A stretch of 64,000 bases of DNA. Source: Trinickia violacea (GTDB taxonomy: Bacteria > Pseudomonadota > Gammaproteobacteria > Burkholderiales > Burkholderiaceae). Each line of letters begins with the position of its first letter. The stretch's first letter is position 1. Below the pieces are notes generated by a model that had not been told where the DNA came from, did not search any database, and saw only the letters and a program-made list of their open reading frames with translations. The position numbers and the translations under genes were made by a program. The stretch spans positions 992,001-1,056,000 of the forward strand of contig NZ_CP040078.1 in NCBI RefSeq assembly GCF_005280735.1. Direction: 5' to 3'. Below, in pieces: positions 16,844-23,567 of the stretch.

Positions 16844-18667
16844 ATGAAACCAGACCGTAGCTCTAGCGGTAGCCGCGCTCGCGGCCTGGGCCGGCTAGCC
16901 GGCCCAGGCGCGCTGATCATCGGCATGCTGATACTCGCGGGATGTGGTGGAGGCGACAGCAGTCCTTCGGCATCGGGCGCGAGCGCGATGAGTCAAGTGA
17001 GCGCGAATGCGCAGGCCAACGCGCAGTCCAATGCTCAGTCACACCCGGCCAGCCAGCAGCCGTACACCGATCCCGTCGCCTATTCGCCGAATGCCACCGA
17101 CGGCTTGCCGGCGTCGCAAGTCGCCGAGAAGGCCGCCGTCATGCACTATCAATGGACGTCGGGCAAGACGACCGTCAACTACACCACGACGACCGGCCAC
17201 CTGATCGCATCGGATGCGAACGGCAATCCCGAAGCGACGATGTCGTATGTCGCGTACACGGCGCCGAGCGCGAACGGCGCGCCGCGGCCTGTCACGTTCT
17301 TCTATAACGGCGGCCCCGGTTCGTCGTCGATTTGGCTGCGCCTCGGTTCGTTCGCGCCCACGCGCGTCGCCACGCCCGACCCGTTGCTCACCAACTGGCC
17401 GAACTACCCGATCGTCAATAACGAGCAAAGCCTCATCGATACCACCGATATGGTGTTTATCGATCCTCCCGGGACAGGGCTTTCCGAAGCGATCCTGCCG
17501 AACACGAACCAGACGTACTGGGGCAGCGATCCGGACGTCAACGTCATGCGCGATTTCATCGAGCGCTATCTGAACGTCAACAATCGCGGCAGCTCGCCGA
17601 TCTACCTCTACGGTGAGTCGTACGGCACGCCGCGTACCGACATGCTGGCGCTTGCGCTCGAATCGGCTGGTGTGCACCTCACGGGCATCGTGCTGCAGTC
17701 GTCGATCCTGAACTACTTCGCCGATGCGATCGAGGCCACCGCCATCGAGAATTCGACAGCGGGCCTGGCGCTCGATACCGACACGCTCGCCGGCTATTTC
17801 CCCGGCTATGCGGAGGTGGCCGCGTACTTCAATCAAGTGTCTCCGGCGCCGGTCGATCAGGGCCTCTACGCGTTGCAAATGAGCTTGTTCGTCACGGCCG
17901 AGTATCCGCGCTTCCAGAAGTACTCGCAGACCTGGGTGCTCAGTCAGCTCGGCATTCCCGCTGCGCTCGGCACGCCCGTGGTTCCGAACAGCGCGACGCT
18001 GGCGTCGTGGCAATGGCCTTCGAGCCTCACGCAGCAGGCGCTGCAAGGCTACTTCAGCATCAACAGCTTCGGCGTGTCGCTGCTGCCGGGCTACACGATC
18101 GGACGCTACGACGGACGCGTGTCGCTGCCCGATTCGGACCCGCGCCTGCAAAACGATGGGGACCCGTCGGACATCCTGATCTCGCAGCCGTTCACGACCG
18201 CGCTCGCCACACAGTTGCCGCAATACCTCGGCTATAGCGCGCCGAACGCGACGTTCATGCCGCTGAACGACAACATCATCAACGTTTGGAACTTCTCGCA
18301 CGAAGGCCAGCCGCTGCCCGATACGCTGCCTGATCTGCTCGCCGCGATCACGCTCAATCCGCAGCTCAAGGTGCTGTCGGAAAACGGCTTCCACGATCTG
18401 GCCACGCCGTTCTTCAATACGGAGAAGCAGCTCGCGCGCTTGCAGACGGTGCCGAGCCTGAATCCGAATCTGCAGGTCAGCTTCCACCAGGGCGGGCACA
18501 TGATTTATCTGGACGATGTGGCGCGGCCGCAGATGAAGCGCGATCTCGTCTCGTACTTCGATGGCCGGCCGGTTCCGTTCGCGCTCTCGCTGTGGACGCT
18601 GCCCCCGCCGTGGCGGGACGAAAGCCCAGCGGGCACGCCGACGGCCGTTGCGCAGACGGCGCAATGA
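16844..18667 (+). CDS. Peptidase S10 (serine carboxypeptidase-like) lipoprotein
   Basis: The product is 607 residues with an N-terminal lipobox (LILAGC), so it is predicted to be lipid-anchored outside the cytoplasm. S10 landmarks are all present: NGGPGSSS (oxyanion region, near residue 156), the nucleophile in YGESYGT (near 256), the Asp in NGFHDLATPF (near 517) and the His in HQGGHMIY (near 551). It should remove C-terminal residues from peptides or act as an acyl hydrolase. ATG 16844 was chosen over in-frame upstream codons because the lipobox signal then starts at the right distance and AGGGACAG precedes it. A Ser/Ala/Asn/Gln-rich linker separates the anchor from the catalytic domain. It appears monocistronic. 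Confidence 0.88.
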   Translation: MKPDRSSSGSRARGLGRLAGPGALIIGMLILAGCGGGDSSPSASGASAMSQVSANAQANAQSNAQSHPASQQPYTDPVAYSPNATDGLPASQVAEKAAVMHYQWTSGKTTVNYTTTTGHLIASDANGNPEATMSYVAYTAPSANGAPRPVTFFYNGGPGSSSIWLRLGSFAPTRVATPDPLLTNWPNYPIVNNEQSLIDTTDMVFIDPPGTGLSEAILPNTNQTYWGSDPDVNVMRDFIERYLNVNNRGSSPIYLYGESYGTPRTDMLALALESAGVHLTGIVLQSSILNYFADAIEATAIENSTAGLALDTDTLAGYFPGYAEVAAYFNQVSPAPVDQGLYALQMSLFVTAEYPRFQKYSQTWVLSQLGIPAALGTPVVPNSATLASWQWPSSLTQQALQGYFSINSFGVSLLPGYTIGRYDGRVSLPDSDPRLQNDGDPSDILISQPFTTALATQLPQYLGYSAPNATFMPLNDNIINVWNFSHEGQPLPDTLPDLLAAITLNPQLKVLSENGFHDLATPFFNTEKQLARLQTVPSLNPNLQVSFHQGGHMIYLDDVARPQMKRDLVSYFDGRPVPFALSLWTLPPPWRDESPAGTPTAVAQTAQ

Positions 18668-18703
18668 GCGCGATCGCAGCAGTAGCCTAATCTTTAGGGA
18701 AAG

Positions 18704-18725
18704 GGTCCCTGCCGGACCAGGGACC
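18704..18725. repeat. Stem-loop after the S10 peptidase gene
   Basis: GGTCCCTG and CAGGGACC form a perfect 8-bp stem around a 6-base loop, 37 bases past the S10 stop and 30 before the next ATG. No strong T-run follows. It may be a transcript end for the S10 gene or a leader structure of the small gene that follows. Confidence 0.4.
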
Positions 18726-18754
18726 TCCTGCTTACCTCTTTATGGCGAGTGATC

Positions 18755-19144
18755 ATGTCTCTAATCGATATGCTGCGGCGCCTTCTGCCGCTAATCGTTC
18801 TCGGTGCTGTGGTCGGCAACGCGCAGGCGGCGACCACCCAGGCCGTGGCGCCCGTGACGCTTCCGAAGGGCGGCCACGGCGTGGACGGCCCGTTTTTCCC
18901 CACTAACCGGCCCGCGCCCGTCACGCCTTCGACCGGCGCGCAACTCCAACAACAGGCGCAACAGCGGCTGGAAGCGCGCCTTGGCGCGAACACGGTGCTG
19001 AACAACGGCGCCTCGATCACCAAGGAGCAGGCTCAGAGCAACGGGCTGGGCTATATCGCGAAGCACTTCGACCAGATCGATACGGCGCATTCGGGCCGCG
19101 TGTCGATGGACAGCGTGCGGCAGTATCTGCAGCAACAGCACTGA
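18755..19144 (+). CDS. Small exported protein with degenerate EF-hand
   Basis: A 129-residue protein with a cleavable signal peptide (LLPLIVLGAVVGNAQA). The C-terminus HFDQIDTAHSGRVSMDSV followed by RQYL looks like one EF-hand loop (D-T-A-H-S-G-R-V-S), but the usual acidic residues at positions 3 and 12 are replaced, so calcium binding is doubtful. The middle is Gln-rich (QLQQQAQQRLEARLG). ATG 18755 was chosen over GTG 18749 by signal-peptide position. Burkholderiales encode many short EF-hand-like exported proteins of unknown role; I do not assign a function. Confidence 0.6.
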   Translation: MSLIDMLRRLLPLIVLGAVVGNAQAATTQAVAPVTLPKGGHGVDGPFFPTNRPAPVTPSTGAQLQQQAQQRLEARLGANTVLNNGASITKEQAQSNGLGYIAKHFDQIDTAHSGRVSMDSVRQYLQQQH

Positions 19145-19234
19145 TGACGCGCCTCGTGTAGTCCGCGTCGGGCGCCCCGCTTAGCGACAACGGTACGTCG
19201 AGGGACTGCCGCCGTTGTCGTTGAGCGAGGCGTT

Positions 19235-19702
19235 TTATTGCCTCGTGGATGACTTGCGTTTGACGGCGGCGGCGGGTGCCTGCGGAACGGATTTCCCCGG
19301 CGCGCCGATCGCGCCCGACGCCGCCGCGCGCAGATAGCGGCGGAACGTCGGGCATTCCATATGGCTCGGCTTCGGGCATGCCGCCGCGTGCCGCAAGCCG
19401 TCGCGCATGGCGCTCAACTGGCGTATCGTCCGGTCCAATTCTTCCGCCTTGGCCTTGAGCATCTGCCGGTCGATACTCGGCGTTTTGCCCGACGCCAGGA
19501 TCGGCGCGATTTCATCGAGCGAAAAGCCCGCGGCGCGTCCGAGCGCGATCAGCGCAAGACGCTCGAGCACGGCGGCATCGAACACGCGGCGCAGGCCGTG
19601 CCGGCCGATCGACGCGATCAGCCCCTTGTCTTCGTAGAACCGCAGCGTTGAAGCCGGCACGCCGGAGCGTCGCGCGACTTCGGAGATGTCCAGGCTTTCC
19701 AT
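19235..19702 (-). CDS. MerR-family transcriptional regulator
   Basis: The N-terminal winged helix is clear (DISEVARRSGVPASTLRFYEDKGLI), followed by the dimerisation helix and a C-terminal effector segment containing two Cys in CPKPSHMEC (C-x7-C), which might sense a metal or a thiol-reactive compound. The 155-residue length fits the family, with a basic Lys/Arg-rich tail. It is transcribed away from the methyltransferase gene, and a MerR-type promoter with a palindrome sits immediately beyond its start. It most likely controls that neighbour and itself. The ligand is unknown. Confidence 0.9.
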   Translation of the reverse strand: MESLDISEVARRSGVPASTLRFYEDKGLIASIGRHGLRRVFDAAVLERLALIALGRAAGFSLDEIAPILASGKTPSIDRQMLKAKAEELDRTIRQLSAMRDGLRHAAACPKPSHMECPTFRRYLRAAASGAIGAPGKSVPQAPAAAVKRKSSTRQ

Positions 19703-19706
19703 CCTC

Positions 19707-19737
19707 TTGACCTCAAGTCGACTTGAATTCGTATAGT
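19707..19737 (+). promoter_or_regulatory. MerR-type promoter with 19-bp spacer and palindromic operator
   Basis: TTGACC (-35, 19707-19712) and TATAGT (-10, 19732-19737) are separated by 19 bases instead of 17, the hallmark of MerR-activated promoters. The spacer contains the perfect 14-bp palindrome TCAAGTCGACTTGA (19713-19726). The expected start point lies about 33 bases ahead of the methyltransferase ATG. The regulator start codon is only 4 bases from the -35 box, so the same operator can autoregulate merR. Confidence 0.85.
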
Positions 19738-19776
19738 GCAGCGTCAGGATTCGCTAAGGCAATCGAGGAGAAGGTC

Positions 19777-20628
19777 ATGGAAGTCACGCCGCAACCTGGA
19801 AACGATCAGGCAACGCATTGGAACGGCCCGGCGGGACTCGCCTGGGTCGAGACGCAAGCCGTGTTGGACGCGTTGTTCGAACCGTTTGAAGCGCTGCTCG
19901 TCGAGGCAGCTTCGGCGAAGTCCGGCGGACGGGTGCTCGACGTGGGCTGCGGCACGGGCAGCACGACGCTCGCCGTCGCGCGCCGCCTTGGCGCCGCGGG
20001 CCGTTGCGTCGGCATCGACATTTCGGAACCGATGATCGCCATGGCCCGAGCGCGGGCGGAACGGGAAGGCTCGCCCGCGCGCTTCATCTGCGCCGACGCG
20101 CAGGATCATGCGTTCGAGGCCGCGGGCTTCGATCGGATCGTTTCGCGCTTCGGCGTGATGTTTTTCGCCGACCCTGTCAGGGCTTTTGCGAACCTGCGGC
20201 GCGCCGCCAGCGACGCCGCCGAATTGCGCTGCATCGCGTGGCGCAGCCCGTCGGACAACCCCTTCATGACGACTGCGGAACGCGCCGCGGCCCCGCTGCT
20301 GCCGAACCTTCCCGCGCGCCGGCCGAACGCGCCGGGGCAGTTCGCTTTCGCCGATCGGCAACGCGTCGACGCGATCCTGCACGAGAGCGGATGGGCAGGG
20401 ATCGAGATCCGGCCGATCGATGTCGACTGCACCATGCCGGAGGCTGGGTTGGTCGATTACCTGAACAGGCTCGGTCCGGTTGGCCTGATGCTGCGGGAGG
20501 TGGATGACGCGACTCGCAAGCAGGTCGTCGAAACGATTCGCGCGGCGTTCGCGCCTTACGTTCATGGGAGCGAGGTTCGCTTTACCGCGGCCTGCTGGAT
20601 GGTCGAGGCGCGAGCGGCGATGGTGTGA
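19777..20628 (+). CDS. Class I SAM-dependent methyltransferase
   Basis: Motif I is VLDVGCGTGSTT near residue 52, with the acidic residue of motif II in VGIDISEPMIAMARARAE and an ICADAQDH segment before motif IV. The N-terminus (GNDQATHWNGPAGLAWVETQ) and the C-terminal half match the broad group of small-molecule methyltransferases annotated near regulators in proteobacteria. The substrate is unknown. ATG 19777 follows GAGGAGAAGG; the longer open frame starts inside the promoter and is rejected. Control by the divergent MerR protein is strongly suggested by the promoter layout. Confidence 0.85.
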   Translation: MEVTPQPGNDQATHWNGPAGLAWVETQAVLDALFEPFEALLVEAASAKSGGRVLDVGCGTGSTTLAVARRLGAAGRCVGIDISEPMIAMARARAEREGSPARFICADAQDHAFEAAGFDRIVSRFGVMFFADPVRAFANLRRAASDAAELRCIAWRSPSDNPFMTTAERAAAPLLPNLPARRPNAPGQFAFADRQRVDAILHESGWAGIEIRPIDVDCTMPEAGLVDYLNRLGPVGLMLREVDDATRKQVVETIRAAFAPYVHGSEVRFTAACWMVEARAAMV

Positions 20629-20722
20629 GGCGGGTCGAGCACGGCGTGGCGTGCTTTAGGAGGGATTGCTGCGGCTAGAGGGGGCCGCCATCGGCCTTCG
20701 ATCTTTCGAACAGCGAGGCGCA

Positions 20723-22492
20723 ATGGGCTCATTTCCTGGCGTCGTCTCGGCGCCGGGCATCGTAATCTGCGTGACAGTGGCGCTTGTCGCGCTTTGCCAC
20801 TCATTTGCCACTCAGCGAGACTCATTGATCTTAGAGCAGCCAATCCCATCCGTGACTTCCCTATCGACAGACGCCTTCCCGAACGCCGACTATGCCGAAG
20901 CCCACAACCGGCTCGGCAACATGCTCACGGGACTCGGCCGCCTGTCCGAAGCGAAAGAGGCGTATCAGCGTGCAATCGAGGTTCGTCCTCAGTACCCCGA
21001 GGCGCTCAATAACCTCGGCAACGTGCTGAGGTCGCTGGGCCAGCACGCGCAGGCCGAGATGGTCTGCCGGCTCGCGCTCGTAGCCCGCCCGGATTTCGCG
21101 GACGCGCACAACAGCCTCGGCGTTGTCCTGAGCGACCTCCAGCGCTTTCCGGAAGCCGAGACGGCCTACCGGCAAGCCGTCTTCTTTCGCCCCGACAATG
21201 TCGAGGCGCATTACAACCTCGGCATCGTGCTGCGCGCACTCGATCGGCTCTCCGAGGCCGAAGCGGCCTACCGGCAGGCGCTGGCCATTCGCCCCGACTG
21301 CGTCGAGGCGCTGAACAACCTTGGCAGCGTGCTCCAGGCGTTCGACCGCCTGCCCGAAGCCGCGGCGGTGTATGGCCAGGCGCTGACGCTGCGCCCGGGT
21401 TTTGCCGAGGCGCACCAGAATCTCGGCAACGTGCTCAAGGAACTCGGCCAACTGCCGGAGGCCGAGGCGGCCTACCGGCGCGCGATCTCCTTTCGCGCCG
21501 ACTATGGCGACGCGATATTCGGCTTGGCGACGCTGCTCCTCAGCACGGGCCGTTTCGAGGAAGGATGGCGGCTCTACGAATGCCGTTACGACCAGCCGGA
21601 ATTCGTCCATCAGATGAGCCGGTCGCTGCTGAGCTGTCCGCAGTGGCAGGGCGAGGCGCTCGCGGGCAAGTCGGTGCTGGTGTGGCAGGAGGACGGCCTC
21701 GGCGACATGATCCAGTTCGGCCGCTACCTGCCGCTGCTCAAGGCCCAAGGCGCCGCGCACGTTGCGTTTGCCTGTGTTCCGGCGTTGCACAGGCTCTTTG
21801 CTGCCGTCGACGGCATCGATGCCGTACTCGATCACGACACGGCGCAAGCGCGTTCGTCCGGCTACGACTGCTGGACGAGCCCGCTAAGCGCGCCATTTCG
21901 CATGCGCACGACGGTCGACACTATTCCGCACTTTGTATACCGAATACCCGAGCCGTCTCTCGTCGAAAGCTGGCGCGCGCGGCTGTCGACGCTCGCGCCC
22001 GGCCCGAGGATCGGCCTCGTGTGGAAGGGCAATTCGAAGCACCACAACGATGCGAACCGGTCGCTGCCAACGCTCGCCGCGCTGGCGCCGCTTTGGAGTG
22101 TGCCGGGCGTCGGCTTCGTGAGCTTGCAGAAAGGGCAGGGCGAGGACGAAGCTCGATGCCCGCCGCCCGGCCAACCGCTGCTGCATCTCGGCTCGGACGT
22201 GACGGACTTCGCCGATACCGCCGCGATCGTCAGCCAGCTCGATCTCGTGATTGGCGTCGACACGTCGACGGCGCATCTGGCCGCGTCGCTCGGCAAGCCG
22301 TGCTGGGTGTTGCTGCCGGGACGGGACGTCGACTGGCGCTGGATGCGCGAGCGGACGGACTCGCCGTGGTATCCGGGCACGCTGCGCCTGTTCCGGCAAT
22401 CGGCCGGGGAAGGCTGGCCGGCCGCGATCGAGCGCGTGCGCCAAGCCTTAGCCGAGGCACTCCCCGCGCTGACTCAACCTGTCGCCGGATGA
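20723..22492 (+). CDS. TPR protein with GT9-like C-terminal domain
   Basis: After a hydrophobic N-terminal segment (APGIVICVTVALVALCHSF), seven tandem 34-residue TPR units run from about residue 55 to 290, each with the pattern EAHNNLGxxL...LPEAEAAYRQAL..RP. The C-terminal 300 residues (SVLVWQEDGLGDMIQFGRYLP; GPRIGLVWKGN; VIGVDTSTAHLAASLGKP) resemble glycosyltransferase family 9/heptosyltransferase-like folds that are commonly fused to TPRs. It could be a protein glycosylation or polysaccharide factor, but this is inference. ATG 20723 has GAGG 5 bases upstream. An upstream TTG at 20666 lies too close to its AGGAGGG to be preferred. Confidence 0.8.
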   Translation: MGSFPGVVSAPGIVICVTVALVALCHSFATQRDSLILEQPIPSVTSLSTDAFPNADYAEAHNRLGNMLTGLGRLSEAKEAYQRAIEVRPQYPEALNNLGNVLRSLGQHAQAEMVCRLALVARPDFADAHNSLGVVLSDLQRFPEAETAYRQAVFFRPDNVEAHYNLGIVLRALDRLSEAEAAYRQALAIRPDCVEALNNLGSVLQAFDRLPEAAAVYGQALTLRPGFAEAHQNLGNVLKELGQLPEAEAAYRRAISFRADYGDAIFGLATLLLSTGRFEEGWRLYECRYDQPEFVHQMSRSLLSCPQWQGEALAGKSVLVWQEDGLGDMIQFGRYLPLLKAQGAAHVAFACVPALHRLFAAVDGIDAVLDHDTAQARSSGYDCWTSPLSAPFRMRTTVDTIPHFVYRIPEPSLVESWRARLSTLAPGPRIGLVWKGNSKHHNDANRSLPTLAALAPLWSVPGVGFVSLQKGQGEDEARCPPPGQPLLHLGSDVTDFADTAAIVSQLDLVIGVDTSTAHLAASLGKPCWVLLPGRDVDWRWMRERTDSPWYPGTLRLFRQSAGEGWPAAIERVRQALAEALPALTQPVAG

Positions 22493-22772
22493 GCGACTTT
22501 CCCTTCCTTGCGCAATCACAAAAAATTCTTCTCGAAGTAGTACAAACCCGCTCTTAAGAACCGCAGCGTGTTGCCGATAATTCGAACGGAGCAATTCGCA
22601 GACGAAAGGGTCTGGCCGCGGCACGCGGCTTCGTTTCAAGCAGGCAACGTGTAAGGAATCTCCCCGCAGTACCGTTCCCGCAGGCGGCAAAGGGCCTGGA
22701 AAGGCACCGTCGACTCTGCGCTCGGCAGCACCGAGCTTTGCATTTCAATCACTCTTCCCACGAGGGGGCACT

Positions 22773-23567
22773 GTGATTCGACGCGGTATTGCCGGCTTGT
22801 TCATCGCGCTTGGCTGCGCCGGCAGCGCATTCGCGGGCGGTCCCGACTGCTCGCGCACCTACACGCTCGCGCTCCACGATCACGGCTTGCTGTATTCGGT
22901 CGACAGCGATACCGGCATCGACAAGGATTTCGCCGACGAACTGATTCGCCGCAGCGGCTGCAAGATCAACGTGAGCCTGATGTCGCGCGCGCGGATCTGG
23001 AAGCTGATCGAATCGGGCGCGCTCGATTTCAGCTTGTCGGGCATCGCCAACGACGAACGCAATCAGTACGCGTCGTTCGCCTGGTACTTCAGCGACAAAT
23101 ACTATTTGCTCGTGCGCAAGGACTCCGGCATCCGCACGATGTCCGATTTCGAGCACAACGACCAGTTCGAGCTCGGCGTCATCCGCAGCTTTCGCTATAG
23201 CGACTCGGCCAATCAACTCGTCGACAAGCTCGCCGCCGAAAACCGCGTGAGCCAGGCGGGCGGCCTCGAACCGCTCTACGAAGCGCTGATCCTGCGCCGC
23301 ATCCAAGGGATGATCATCGAGCCGTTCGATTACCCGGCCATCGACGAAAAGCGTATTCGCGACGTCACGACGGTGCTCGACTTCAACGATCCGCCGATTC
23401 CGCACGGCGTCATCATGTCGAAGAAGGCGCTGTCGCCGGAAGAGCAGCAGAAGTGGCGCGATCTCGTGAACCAGATGCGCGCCGACGGTACCGTGCGCCG
23501 CATCTTCCGCAAATATTTCAAGCCGGACTTGGCCGATTCGATGGTCGACGTCCAATTGCCGCCGTGA
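22773..23567 (+). CDS. Periplasmic solute-binding protein, family 3 (SBP_bac_3)
   Basis: A cleavable signal peptide (GLFIALGCAGSAFA) precedes a bilobed binding-protein fold: an N-terminal lobe with GIDKDFADELIRRSG and DFSLSGIANDERNQYASF, then LGVIRSFRYSD at the lobe crossing. Two Cys (C-S-R and SGCKIN) could form a disulfide. No ABC permease or ATPase follows. Instead the stop codon overlaps the start of a CHASE-PAS-GGDEF-EAL gene as GTGA, so the protein probably serves a sensor rather than an importer. GTG 22773 follows GAGGGGG. The ligand is unknown; amino acids or other small polar molecules are usual for the family. Confidence 0.87.
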   Translation: MIRRGIAGLFIALGCAGSAFAGGPDCSRTYTLALHDHGLLYSVDSDTGIDKDFADELIRRSGCKINVSLMSRARIWKLIESGALDFSLSGIANDERNQYASFAWYFSDKYYLLVRKDSGIRTMSDFEHNDQFELGVIRSFRYSDSANQLVDKLAAENRVSQAGGLEPLYEALILRRIQGMIIEPFDYPAIDEKRIRDVTTVLDFNDPPIPHGVIMSKKALSPEEQQKWRDLVNQMRADGTVRRIFRKYFKPDLADSMVDVQLPP

